Shown in pieces: positions 1 to 9,000 of a stretch of 64,000 nucleotides of DNA (its first letter is position 1; every line of letters begins with the position of its first letter). The translations under genes were made by a program, and so were the position numbers. The notes beneath the pieces are model-generated. The model was given only the letters and a program-made list of their open reading frames with translations, was not told where the DNA came from and searched no databases. Origin of the DNA: Planctomycetales bacterium (GTDB taxonomy: Bacteria > Planctomycetota > Planctomycetia > Isosphaerales > Isosphaeraceae); contig DAIDKV010000184.1 in NCBI GenBank assembly GCA_027449865.1, positions 1 through 64,000 on the forward strand, read 5' to 3'.

Positions 1-129
1 CTGCAGGTGCGGGCCGCGTCGCTGTGCGACGATGAGCGCCTCATCGAGCACCTGCGGACGCGGCCCGGTTATCCGTTCGTACGTCGACCCAAATCGCCCG
101 AATTCACAGCAGCGAAAAACCGAGGCTGA
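1..129 (+). CDS. C-terminal end of an unidentified protein (cut by window edge)
   Basis: The first base opens a frame of 42 codons that ends with TGA at 127-129. The peptide starts LQVRAASLCDDERL and contains TRPGYPFVRRP. Its composition is mixed and protein-like, unlike the Arg/Pro/Gly-rich junk of other frames nearby. Such a basic tail would fit a transposase or DNA-binding protein, but I do not recognise the family. The start lies outside the window. Confidence 0.35.
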   Translation: MQVRAASLCDDERLIEHLRTRPGYPFVRRPKSPEFTAAKNRG

Positions 130-244
130 CGTGCACCCTCCGAGGTCCCGAGGTCCGAGGGTTCCGAGGGTCCAAGGACCGGCGTCCCTGGCTGGCGACG
201 TCCGTTCGCCGCGAGGCGTGGGGGGGCCGGGTCGGGGCCAGACA

Positions 245-520
245 ATTGCTGGCGGCGTCTTGACAGGCCGGGCTACGGTAGCGGGCCTGAGGTCGGCGCG
301 GCTAGATCCAGCGTTCGCACCCCTTGAGCAGGCAGCGGCAGTAGGGATGCCAACGATGCGAACAGGATGATTGACCCGGCATTACGGCGTGGAGAGACTG
401 GGGACGGCCCACTGGAGGGATTTGCTCCCGAGCGGTCAGGCGGCGGGAAGTGCCACCTTCCGGCCGCCTCTTGGTGCCGACGACGACGTGCCCCGTCGCC
501 GGCGATCGAGCGGCACGCAT
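245..520 (-). pseudogene. Remnant of a cysteine-rich zinc-ribbon-like planctomycete protein
   Basis: Reading leftwards from about 335, the minus strand encodes HPYCRCLLKGCERWI, then an in-frame TAG at 302-304, then PRRPQARYRSPACQDAA in the same frame. Together these resemble a small Cys-rich protein known to me from Isosphaeraceae, with the pattern CxC...GCERWF.P..P.ARYCS..C. Here the stop follows the Trp-Ile, and one of the expected cysteines reads Arg. I infer an inactivated copy. The rest of 130-704 shows only Arg/Pro-rich open frames, with no convincing start or ribosome binding site. The family identification is from memory. Confidence 0.35.
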
Positions 521-704
521 TCACCAGCTTACTCGCCGGGACCCGGGCTCTCCACGCGATGAGGTCGACGGCCTGTGAATGATCAGAGAGCCGGAACCCA
601 GGACAAAAATCCGGAGCGAGCTGGTGGCGGCCGGCGCCGGCCCACGATTGAGGGATGGGCGCAGTCTCTGGACATCTAAACAGATCCCTGCATGGAGCAG
701 GACC

Positions 705-1205
705 GTGCGATTCCCCCGAATTTCGATCAAGACGCTGATGGGTTTGGTGCTGGTCGTCGCGCTGGATTTCGCGCTGTTTCGCATGCTGGGTCCCGATAGG
801 GCCCCGTGGGCGGCGCAGTTCTTCGACCTACTCATTGTTGGGGCGCTGCCGATGGCCAACATCCTGGCGCTTGCGCTGCTTCCGGGGGTGAGGCCGCCCT
901 CCGCCCGCGCAGCGATCTCGGAGTCCTTGCGCCGGTTCGAGGTTTCTGGCTGGGTTGTCGTCCACTGTTGGACGATCAGTTTCGGTCTCTTCACCGAGTC
1001 CTTGCACCAAAAGGCCACTTCAATTGCGACGGGGTTTGTCTTGCTGACCCGGGTCCCGGGGCCCGGTTTTGCCGTGGTGCTCATAGCTCTATTCCTGGTG
1101 CCCTCCCTGGCACTCGAACTGGCCGGAGCGTGGCTCTTGGCGTGGTATCGAACCCACCGTGGTGGAAGCACTTCCTTGCTCAGGGAGGCATCATCTGGGA
1201 ATTGA
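705..1205 (+). CDS. Small multi-span membrane protein, unknown function
   Basis: The GTG at 705 is the likely start: GGAG at 694-697 precedes it by 7 bases, and the product then begins MRFPRISIKTLMGLVLVVALDFALF, a basic end running into a hydrophobic segment, a layout common in planctomycete membrane proteins. At least three further hydrophobic stretches follow in 166 residues. No catalytic motif is visible. The last residues (GGSTSLLREASSGN) are not hydrophobic, while the neighbouring frame at about 1182-1273 encodes another membrane-like segment (WELIVALLMAVAVAT). A frameshift near 1170 may therefore have replaced the true C-terminus. No function can be given. Confidence 0.6.
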   Translation: MRFPRISIKTLMGLVLVVALDFALFRMLGPDRAPWAAQFFDLLIVGALPMANILALALLPGVRPPSARAAISESLRRFEVSGWVVVHCWTISFGLFTESLHQKATSIATGFVLLTRVPGPGFAVVLIALFLVPSLALELAGAWLLAWYRTHRGGSTSLLREASSGN

Positions 1206-1485
1206 TCGTCGCGCTGCTGATGGCCGTAGCCGTGGCGACCTCGACGGCGGTGAGACTTCGGAAGAGCCCGTGATACTCAGAGTGCCGCCCGCAAAATCCA
1301 GATCCATGCCCTCGGGCCCAGGTCCTAGCCAGACACACACGGGCCGTTTCCGCCCACATGACGGCCTGCCGGTAGCAGATGGACATGCCCCCCTCGCCCT
1401 GGTGCTCTCCCTGCTTGACTGCGGCATTCACAGGCCCCAGGTTGGGCCTCGTCCATTCCTCCCCACCTCACACATTTTTCGGTTT
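1206..1485. other. Intergenic stretch between two membrane-protein genes
   Basis: Apart from the possible out-of-frame continuation of the preceding gene up to the TGA at 1271-1273, I see no gene, repeat or clear terminator here. GC content drops near 1480 towards the lower-GC gene that follows. Confidence 0.4.
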
Positions 1486-1872
1486 TCAAATTAGCGATAC
1501 AGCCGTAAAAACCAAGCCGAGTACCAATGCGATAATTTCCAATGTCCCACACAGGTTAGCAGCCATAATCCAACTAGCGAATTCATTTGTAAGCGTTTTG
1601 ATTGTAGGCTCTGAGGATTCCCCTCCCGTGGCTTTCTCCTCAGCCGCTTCGGCGGCCTTCGTAGCTCCGTAGCCGAAAAACAAGTACGCAAGGGCTGAGA
1701 GTCCTACGGCAAACGCATAGAGAATGATAGCGACCACCACGCTTTTGGAATTCTGCGGCCGCCTAGCGGCGATTAGGAGGACTCCAAGAAGTATACTACC
1801 CATGATGCCACCCTGCTTGCATGCTTCTCCTCTCGCTTTGACAGCCTCGATCCAGAATGCAAGGTAAGTCAT
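1486..1872 (-). CDS. Small integral membrane protein, lower GC than its surroundings
   Basis: This 128-residue protein has three to four hydrophobic segments: an N-terminal one including GSILLGVLLIAA, a central one (VVVAIILYAFAVGLSALAYL), and a C-terminal one (LEIIALVLGLVFTAVSLI). A hydrophilic loop rich in Ala, Glu and Lys separates the second and third. No enzyme motif is visible. The base composition is clearly less GC-rich than that of the housekeeping genes, which suggests recent acquisition. The start ATG at 1872 has a GGATAT sequence just upstream as a weak ribosome binding site. It sits at the left edge of the defence-gene cluster, but nothing links it functionally to those genes. Confidence 0.6.
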   Translation of the reverse strand: MTYLAFWIEAVKARGEACKQGGIMGSILLGVLLIAARRPQNSKSVVVAIILYAFAVGLSALAYLFFGYGATKAAEAAEEKATGGESSEPTIKTLTNEFASWIMAANLCGTLEIIALVLGLVFTAVSLI

Positions 1873-2085
1873 CGCATATATCCGTGATTAATATTCATCC
1901 ACGCATAACGTCAATTGCCGCTTGAAATCCGCTCGCATATGGGACCAGTCCATCAAGGACAAGCGGCCAACACGAGGCCATCCGCCATCGCTGAATCTGG
2001 ACAGACATATTGATGCTATCCAAGGGCTCTGCCCCTGACTAGGCCAGTTGCCCATCCTACCCCCCTCCGTCTGGCGGACTGGCGG

Positions 2086-2266
2086 ATGGCCCATGGATCG
2101 GGTTGGTGCAGGCGACCTTCGGCCGCCGATCGTTCCCGCATCGCTCGGGACCTGACCCGACTGTCCCGCCCGCGCCCGATCAGCCCGGCGTGCGGTTCCG
2201 GCTCGGATTGCATCGACCCCGACCGGCGGATCGGGCTCAGCCGGGCTGAAGCGTCAGAACCGCGTC
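2086..2266 (+). repeat. Intergenic repeat family A, copy 1
   Basis: This GC-rich segment shares an ordered set of blocks with 3336-3536 and 5775-5975: ATGGCCC.TG.ATCGGGTTG, a hairpin of the form GGCGACC-TTC-GGCCGCC, a TCGCTCG block, and CCCGGCGTGCGG at about 2184. It ends at the stop codon of the Shedu-like gene (2254-2256). The hairpin is kept across copies despite base changes. The remaining 1873-2085 holds nothing I can name. Confidence 0.65.
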
Positions 2267-2883
2267 TCTATCCGATATTTCAGATCTTCGTACAACGCGT
2301 CAAAGGTGAGGCAGTGGACTTGCTTGCCGGCAACGAAGACGCTCTCATTTCGCCAGGTGAACCGATCTCGAAGGCCCGAGTTCGCCAGGTGCCGATCCCG
2401 TCCTATGATCAGAAGCATGACATAATGAATTTTGCTGGCGCCGAATCGGTTCTTGAATGCGGCGTTCCCCTTGTTGTTCTCGATCCAGAGGATCCAGTCG
2501 AGGAGCTGACTGAAGCCGTGTTCGAACCGAGGCGCCCATTCCGGGGTGGCTTTTGAGACCTTCCGGAAGATGCTCGTCGCACGAGCATCCTCGAATTCGA
2601 TGAAGCAGTATTGATTCCGCGTCGCGTCGCCGATGGCCAGATCTGCCACATGGTCGCCGAAGATGTCGAATTCCGATGCCGTGACAATATTCTGGAAATC
2701 GACGATCGACGGATTGTAGGTGCCCATGAAGGCGCAGAGCTGGGGATGGTCCCTGAAGAAGGGAAGGATGTCTTTCGATTCGCTCAATTCTGGCCGACCC
2801 GGATCATCGAGGAGTGCCCGGAAATCCTTGAGGTCGGCCTTGATCTGCTTCTTGCGGATCGGGACAGGGCTGAGGTTTGGCAT
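2254..2883 (-). CDS. Shedu-like (DUF4263) putative anti-phage nuclease
   Basis: The 209-residue product matches my knowledge of the DUF4263/Shedu (SduA) C-terminal nuclease family. The signs are an acidic position in a strand (VADLAIGD, D81), then FIEFED (E96 and E98), then the family's FEHGFSQLLDW helix (residues 120-130) and LLIIGRDRHL. Shedu proteins are PD-(D/E)XK-fold nucleases that act in phage defence. Known members usually have an extra N-terminal regulatory domain; this one has only about 60 residues before the core, so it is a short form. The gene lies 16 bases downstream of a small RelE-like gene on the same strand, probably one transcript. Family assignment is fairly firm; activity is inferred. 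Confidence 0.7.
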   Translation of the reverse strand: MPNLSPVPIRKKQIKADLKDFRALLDDPGRPELSESKDILPFFRDHPQLCAFMGTYNPSIVDFQNIVTASEFDIFGDHVADLAIGDATRNQYCFIEFEDARATSIFRKVSKATPEWAPRFEHGFSQLLDWILWIENNKGNAAFKNRFGASKIHYVMLLIIGRDRHLANSGLRDRFTWRNESVFVAGKQVHCLTFDALYEDLKYRIETRF

Positions 2884-2899
2884 CGGCGATTGGGAGGTT

Positions 2900-3241
2900 T
2901 CAGCCCTTCCTGACGGCCTGGGCCCTGGCGGTCTTCGCTCCCGGGCTCGCCTTCGATTTCTTCGCGGCGGAGGCAGGCGGCGGCACCTCTCTCATCACAT
3001 CGTGGATGACCACGGAGCCATCCACAATGGAATATTCGAGCTGGAAGCCATGCCCGGCGTCGCGCCTGTAGAGGAGATTTCCACTGGGCCCCTTGACCGC
3101 CGTGGTCTGGCGTGAGGCTTCGGCGAGGAAGCCTTGCCTGTCGCGGAGCACGGGCTCCAACGCCTTCCTCTGGCTGGCGGTCAGGGCGTCCATCGCGATG
3201 ACAACGCGATGGTTTATCTCAACGCCTTCCTTAACCGTCAC
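2900..3241 (-). CDS. Small RelE/ParE-like protein upstream of the Shedu-like gene
   Basis: GTG at 3241-3239 is the preferred start because GGAGGGG (3253-3247) lies 5 bases upstream; an ATG at 3274 is in frame but lacks such a site. The 113-residue product has a central part (residues 20-85) with helical KALEPVLRDRQGFLAEA and a strand series ending LEYSIVDGSVVIHDVM, which looks like the fold pattern of RelE/ParE toxins. The tail is rich in Lys and Ala. It could be a toxin-like regulator or partner of the downstream Shedu-like nuclease, but the resemblance is weak and no catalytic residue can be assigned. The paired order suggests co-expression. Confidence 0.5.
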   Translation of the reverse strand: MTVKEGVEINHRVVIAMDALTASQRKALEPVLRDRQGFLAEASRQTTAVKGPSGNLLYRRDAGHGFQLEYSIVDGSVVIHDVMREVPPPASAAKKSKASPGAKTARAQAVRKG

Positions 3242-3335
3242 AGCATCCCCTCCGACTGAGAACCACGGGATCATCGGCCATCATACATTGTACCAGCGAA
3301 TGTCGGCCCATGCCGAGGGCAAGCCGATCGAGAAA

Positions 3336-3536
3336 ATGGCCCCTGCATCGGGTTGTTGCGGGCGGCATCCGACCGCCGGCCCGTCCATCGCTCGTGCCGG
3401 CCTCGCCCGGAGCCAGGAACCGTCCAGCCCGCCCCTGCCCGACCGGCCCGGCGTGCGGACCCGGCCCGGGACCCATCGGGGTCCGATCGGCGGATCGGCT
3501 CAGTCGGCCGGAAGGGCGTCTGACGGTAGGCGACGT
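3336..3536 (+). repeat. Intergenic repeat family A, copy 2
   Basis: Same block order as copy 1: ATGGCCC.TGCATCGGGTTG, a GGCGG/CCGCC hairpin at about 3361-3378, GTCCATCGCTCGT, GCCTCGCCCGGAGCC, and GGCCCGGCGTGCGG, ending near GGCGACGTTCG. It lies between the divergent starts of the RelE/Shedu unit and the AAA/DUF4276 unit. The following 3537-3741 holds two copies of a TTTGGCCGCC word about 25 bases apart and otherwise nothing I recognise. Confidence 0.65.
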
Positions 3537-3741
3537 TCGTAGCGTTCTCCATTTGGCCGCCCGCTCCTCCCCGTTTGGCCGCCGCTTCTGGATTCCTTCG
3601 CATTCACTGAAGAGTTCGCCCACCAGTTCCAGAGGCTGCCATGGATCGGGCTGATCATCCCGATTAGAATGCGCCCGGGGATTGGATCAACCTTGAGATG
3701 GCCGCATGAATGCAGGAGGGCGAGTAAAAAGGTAGCGATCG

Positions 3742-4944
3742 ATGCTAAAGCATATCCACATTAAAAACTTTCGATCGTGTCACTCTACGTCCATCTCCTT
3801 GAATCGGAGCGTCTGCGCCATCGTCGGCAAGAACGGCGTTGGCAAGACCAATGTGCTAAGGTGCATTGATTGGGTGGCTTCGTCCTCCATCTCGACGGAT
3901 CCCGTTCGGGTCACGCAGGCCGGTAATGTCTCGGATGAGCCGGATGAGGTCTCTACCAAGCTCGTCATTGAGCTCGACGAGGGGCGATTCGAGTACAGCC
4001 TCTCGATCCCATGGCCCTACGCGAAGGGACCAAGGAGGGCCGCTTCACTACGCGATCGTTTGTCCCTGATCGACGACGATCGGCAAACGGACATCTTCCG
4101 GCGAGAGGGGGAGAAGATCGTCGTCCGCGACCGGGCCGAGCCGATCCGGGTCGCACGGGCGACCCCCTCGATTGCCGCGCTCCTCGCGCTTCTCCCAGAG
4201 AACGACGAGCTTCGGAAGCCGCTCTCGGCACTGAGTTCTTTCCTGGCGGGTATTCGCTACTATGCTCTTGAGGAGAAGGCGGAATATCGGGATTTCGTCA
4301 CGGAGTCGCAGTACAACGACTGGCTGATCAAATACCAGAACGAAGGGCTTCTGACCGACTCGGTCGCCCTACGCCTCATCTACATGCGGAATGAGGATAA
4401 GGAGCGATTCGAGGAACTGAGAGCATTGCTGGGCCCAGACGGCCTCGGTTTGCTCAAGCATTTCGACATTCTGGAATTGAACAGGACGGTCGAGCCAACA
4501 CCGTTCGAGGTTGACGCGCCCGAGACAAAGGTCTACCTGCCGGTCTTCACACCGTCCGAGCAGATGGGCGGCGCAGGCCGGCCCTTTCCGTTCTCCGATC
4601 TGTCGGCCGGAACACGCCGCGTCATCCGGATCGTGACGTCCCTCCTCTTTGACAAACGATCTCTGACGCTGATGGAGCAGCCGGAAGACTCGGTCCACCC
4701 GGGTCTGCTACGCAAGCTGATCGACATGATGAAGACGTATTCGTACAGCTCTCAGATTGTGTTTGCCACGCATTCCTCGGACGTGCTCGACATTCTCCGC
4801 CCGGAAGAGGTTCTCATGGCGACGGCCGTCGGTGGCCGAACCTCTGTGCGGCCACTCTCCCCGGATGAGATGGCGCGAGCCAGGCGGTTCCTGAGCAACG
4901 AGGGCTCGCTCTCGGATTTCCTCGAACCTTTCGATGAGCCATAG
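3742..4944 (+). CDS. AAA ATPase of a two-gene ATPase/TOPRIM cassette
   Basis: The protein begins MLKHIHIKNFRSCHS and has a Walker A motif GKNGVGKT (residues 29-36), an ABC-type signature region (FSDLSAGTRRV), a Walker B-like strand (LTLMEQPEDSVHP) and a switch motif (VFATHSSDVL). This is the compact SMC-like AAA_15/AAA_21 ATPase found in OLD, RloA and PARIS AriA systems. At 400 residues it lacks a fused nuclease; the next gene, two bases downstream, supplies a TOPRIM-like domain. An AAAGG 9 bases upstream supports the start. By analogy with OLD/PARIS the ATPase may sense a phage event and hold or release its partner. That role is inferred; the ATPase class is clear. Confidence 0.8.
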   Translation: MLKHIHIKNFRSCHSTSISLNRSVCAIVGKNGVGKTNVLRCIDWVASSSISTDPVRVTQAGNVSDEPDEVSTKLVIELDEGRFEYSLSIPWPYAKGPRRAASLRDRLSLIDDDRQTDIFRREGEKIVVRDRAEPIRVARATPSIAALLALLPENDELRKPLSALSSFLAGIRYYALEEKAEYRDFVTESQYNDWLIKYQNEGLLTDSVALRLIYMRNEDKERFEELRALLGPDGLGLLKHFDILELNRTVEPTPFEVDAPETKVYLPVFTPSEQMGGAGRPFPFSDLSAGTRRVIRIVTSLLFDKRSLTLMEQPEDSVHPGLLRKLIDMMKTYSYSSQIVFATHSSDVLDILRPEEVLMATAVGGRTSVRPLSPDEMARARRFLSNEGSLSDFLEPFDEP

Positions 4945-4946
4945 AG

Positions 4947-5531
4947 ATGTTTGCTGTCCTCGCTGAGGATCGCTCTGACACCGACTCGCTGGTGGTCCTG
5001 ATCAAACGAATCCGTGGCATGAACAATGCCACCGTTCAGAAGAAAGGATTCAGCGGTTGCGGTGAGTTATGCCGCAAGGCGTGGAGCCACATCCAGGACT
5101 TCGCCGATAGGGGCGCGACGCATTTTATCGTCTGCCACGATTCCGACGGAAACGACCCGGTCGAGATCAGGAAGAAAGTCCTGGAGAGCCTTGGCGCAAA
5201 GATTATTGTGCCGAAGAATTGCTGCATCGTCGTGCCCGTCCAGGAACTGGAAGCCTGGATCATCGCGGACGAGGAGGCGATCCATAAAGCCATACCAACG
5301 CTGCTCATCAAGCCGGTTGCACGCCCCGAGACGGGGACGAGCCCCAAGGAGTGGCTCGTCAATGAATCCAGGCGGGGACGATCCAGACCGCTCTACGTCC
5401 CGACCATCCACAACGTAAAAGTCGCCGAACATCTCGATTTCAAAAAGGTCGAGACGAAATGCCCGTCCTTCTGCGATCTCGTCGCCTTTGTCAGCCCTCT
5501 GAAATCCGGTGATGGCTCGCCCGGGTCCTGA
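4947..5531 (+). CDS. DUF4276-like protein with TOPRIM-type acidic residues
   Basis: The 194-residue product has the DUF4276 layout: a first strand with an acidic residue (MFAVLAEDRSDTDSL, E7), a second strand ending HDSDGND (D65 and D67), and the family's VQELEAWIIADEEA helix (E100, E102, W104, D108). E7 with D65xD67 fits the metal-binding set of TOPRIM folds, so it may be a nuclease. ATG follows the ATPase stop by two bases, implying translational coupling. In PARIS the partner of the ATPase is a DUF4435 TOPRIM protein; here it is shorter and from a different family. Nuclease action and defence role are inferred from fold and neighbour. Confidence 0.72.
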   Translation: MFAVLAEDRSDTDSLVVLIKRIRGMNNATVQKKGFSGCGELCRKAWSHIQDFADRGATHFIVCHDSDGNDPVEIRKKVLESLGAKIIVPKNCCIVVPVQELEAWIIADEEAIHKAIPTLLIKPVARPETGTSPKEWLVNESRRGRSRPLYVPTIHNVKVAEHLDFKKVETKCPSFCDLVAFVSPLKSGDGSPGS

Positions 5532-5586
5532 TCGCATGAGTAGCCCCGGAATGAGCGCGTACCCCTGACAATTGAGGAGGCGGGAG

Positions 5587-5766
5587 ATGCCGAAGAAGAT
5601 CCGCCCGAAATCGAACCCGGCGGCGAAGACGATCCGGAGGGCGGCGAAGGCCTCCCGCTCGATGACCGTCCGGGAGAGGCTCCAGCTCATGCTCAAGGCA
5701 GGCCTGGTGACCCAGGAGCAGGCTCAAAAGGCAACCCCGGTTGAAATCACCGAGAGGCCCGAGTAG
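5587..5766 (+). CDS. Small basic protein, unknown function
   Basis: A 59-residue frame starts at ATG 5587, preceded by a strong GAGGAGG (5574-5580). The N-terminal half is very basic (MPKKIRPKSNPAAKTIRRAAK), and the second half contains an amphipathic VRERLQLMLKAGLVTQEQAQKA helix-like stretch. It lies 55 bases after the DUF4276-like gene on the same strand and could be its third member, perhaps a nucleic-acid-binding accessory. I do not recognise a family. The good ribosome binding site is the main reason to keep it. Confidence 0.45.
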   Translation: MPKKIRPKSNPAAKTIRRAAKASRSMTVRERLQLMLKAGLVTQEQAQKATPVEITERPE

Positions 5767-5774
5767 CGAGCCCG

Positions 5775-5975
5775 ACGCGCCGGGTTGGTGCGGGCGACCT
5801 TCGGCCGACGTCCCGTCCATCGCTCGTCCCGGCCTCGCCCGGAGCCGTCCAGGCCGCCCCTGCCTGATCGGCCCGGCGTGCGGTTCCGGCCCGGGTTGCA
5901 CCAGTCCCGCCCGACGGCCTGGGATCCGCCGGGCGGCTCGGACCGGAAGGGGGAGCGTCTGGAAGTTGTCGATAT
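5775..5975 (+). repeat. Intergenic repeat family A, copy 3
   Basis: Aligns by eye with copies 1 and 2: CGGGTTGGTGCGGGCGACC, hairpin arms GGCGACC and GGCCGAC, GTCCATCGCTCGT, GCCTCGCCCGGAGCC, then GGCCCGGCGTGCGG at about 5870-5883. It ends in GAGCGTCTGGAAGTTGTCG. It separates the ATPase/DUF4276 cassette from the helicase gene. 5976-6058 holds nothing else that I can identify. Confidence 0.65.
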
Positions 5976-6058
5976 TTGCTCCTGTCCCCCTGGTATGTCC
6001 GCCGAGATGGCGCAGACCCCGATCGCTTGCGAAGCGACTTTGTCGGCCGTAGCCTGGA

Positions 6059-9000
6059 GTGCATGGATCCCTCCGCCTCGGTTCGTCGATCTTGTCGGGG
6101 ACGACAAACGTGTCACGCACGCCCAAGGATTCGACACCTCATCCGCTCCAGCCTGGCCTGTATGAACAGGTGGTGGATCGGCTCCTCGAGTGTAGGCTAA
6201 CCGAATTGCAAGGATCGCCCGTCCAGGTCGACGTCGAGGAGTTCGATGCCGGGGACAGCCACGCCGTGCTGGCCGATCATCTCCGAAGTGTGGTCCGAGA
6301 ATCTCTGGAGGGCCTGACAGGCGAGGATCGGCTGGCGCGGCAGCTTGAACTGATGAACCGGATCTTACGCGAGATCGAGGCGTTCGACCCAGAGAGCCAG
6401 CGGTCACTCGCGACACCGGCTCGTCGCTTGCTGGGAATCTTCCCTCGAGAACCGCTCGGTGGCCGACGGCCTGAAAGGCCCGACACTCCCCTGGCGCTCG
6501 GCTGCCTGCTGGCCGGGACCCGGCTCGATCCCAGCCTCGTCTCGCAGATCCGAAAGGAACTCGCGTCGGCCGACCGCGTCGATATCCTTTGCTCGTTCAT
6601 CAAATGGAGCGGCATCCGCATTCTGGAAGAGGACCTCCGCGCCTTCACAGCCCGGCCTTCTACCCGTCTCCGGGTGCTGACAACGAGCTACCTCGGCGCA
6701 ACGGATCTGAAGGCAATCGACCTCCTTCAATCGATGCCCAGTACCGAGGTCCGTGTCTCCTACGACACCCACCGCACACGACTCCACGCCAAGGCCTACC
6801 TGTTCCACCGTGAGACCGGCTTCGGCACAGCCTACGTCGGCTCGGCGAATCTCTCGCATCCGGCCCTCACCGAGGGCCTGGAATGGACCATCAAGCTGAG
6901 CCAGTACGAGTCGCCCTACCTCTGGGATCGCGCCACCGCCACGTTCCAGACCTATTGGGAAGACGGCGAGTTTGAGCGGTACCACGCCACCGAACGATCC
7001 CGATTGAAGAGAGCGCTGGAGGGAGAGAGATCATTCGGATCGTCGGGCCCCGAGCCCTTCCTCTTCGAACTGCGGCCGTATGGTTTCCAGCAGGAGATTC
7101 TCGAACGTCTCGATGCGGAGCGCAAAGTTCAGGGGCGAGACCGACACCTGGTTGTGGCCGCCACCGGGACCGGCAAGACGATGATTGCCGCGTTTGACTA
7201 TCGACGTTGGGCCCGGCAAACCGCTCCGGCAACCGGCCCGTTGCCCCGTCTCCTGTTCGTCGCTCACCGTGAGGAATTGCTCAAACAGAGCCTCCAAACC
7301 TTCCGGGCCGTGCTCCGGGAACCCAACTTCGGGGAACTGCTCGTCGGTGGACGATCGCCGGACGAGCTCGACCATCTGTTCGTGTCGATCCAGAGCTACA
7401 ACAGTCGGTCGCTCCATGAGCTACCCGCCGATCGCTACGAGTATATCGTCGTGGATGAGTTCCACCATGCCGCGGCGCCGAGTTATACGCGATTGCTCGA
7501 CCATGTGCGGCCCCGCGTGCTGCTGGGACTGACCGCCACGCCCGAACGGACTGACGGCCTCGACGTACTGACGCACTTTGGCGGGCACCTCAGCACGCAG
7601 ATTCGCCTGCCGGATGCGATCAATCGCAAGCTCCTTTCGCCGTTCCAGTACTTCGCCATTTCCGACCCCGTCGACCTCAGCGGACTTCGATGGCAGCGCG
7701 GTGGATACTGCCTCGAAGAGCTCGATCGGATCTACACCGGTAACGACCTGCGCGCCGCCCTGGTGATCGAGAAGGTCCGCTCCATCGTTCTCGACCCCCG
7801 AAAAATGCGGGCGCTGGGCTTCTGCGTTAGCGTCAGCCACGCTGAATACATGGCGGCCAGGTTCAACCAGGCGGGAATCCCCGCCGAGGCCCTCTCGGCC
7901 CAGACCGATCGGGTGAATCGCCAAACGGCGCAGTGCCGCCTGGGCCGCTGCGAGGTCAACGTGCTGTTCGTTGTCGATCTGTACAACGAGGGCGTAGACA
8001 TCCCCGAGATCGACACAGTGCTGTTCCTTCGCCCAACCGAGAGCCTCACGGTGTTTCTCCAGCAACTCGGCCGCGGTCTACGGCTCCATGAGGAGAAGGA
8101 GTGCCTGACCGTTCTTGACTTCGTCGGCCAGGCCCATCGAAGCTTCCGGTTCGATCTCAGGTACCGGGCCCTGCTGACGGATCCGTCAGTGCCTCTCAAG
8201 GAACAGGTCGAACAGGGATTCACCCATCTGCCTGCCGGCTGCACGATCCTCATGGAACGCGTCGCACGGCAGCATGTGCTCGAAAACATCAAACGGAATC
8301 TGAGTCAGACCCGATCGTCCCTGATTGGTACTCTCCGCGAACTGGCCGCGGCGCTCGGGAGGCCCCCACGGCTCGCTGAGTTCCTGGAGTGGGCGAATAT
8401 GGAACCAGACGAGCTTTATCGACGTAAGTTCAGTTTGTCTCGCCTGAGCGTCGAGGCGGGTCTCCGCGAATCGTTCCAGGACGCTGAAGAACCTCGCCTC
8501 ACAAAAGGGCTGCGTCGGGTCGCCCACTTTGCCGACGCGGATCTGATCCACCAACTCCTGATCCTGCTCGACCCCGGAGCGACGTCGCGTTCGGCTCTGC
8601 GACTCGATACGAGAACCGAGCGACAACTATTGATGCTCGAACTTGGGCTTTGGACCCCGTCCGGCCTATCGCTCTCGCCCCAGGAGGGACTGAGACAGCT
8701 CGATGCCAACCCGACGCTTCGCGACGAGCTTCGTGAGCTGCTTGTCTACCGCCTCGGCTGCATTGATTCCGTGGGCCCGCCACTGGTTCTGCCATTCGAC
8801 TGCCCACTGACGCTCCATGCCCCGTATACCCGCGATGAGGTTCTTGCCGCACTCGGCCGCTGGACACGTACCGAACAGCCCGACATGCGCGAAGGGGTGC
8901 TCCACCTCCCGAATCTGAAGGCGGACGTCTTCTTCGTCACATTGCACAAGACGGAGAAAGACTACTCGCCGACGACGATGTACCAGGATTATGCCATTAA

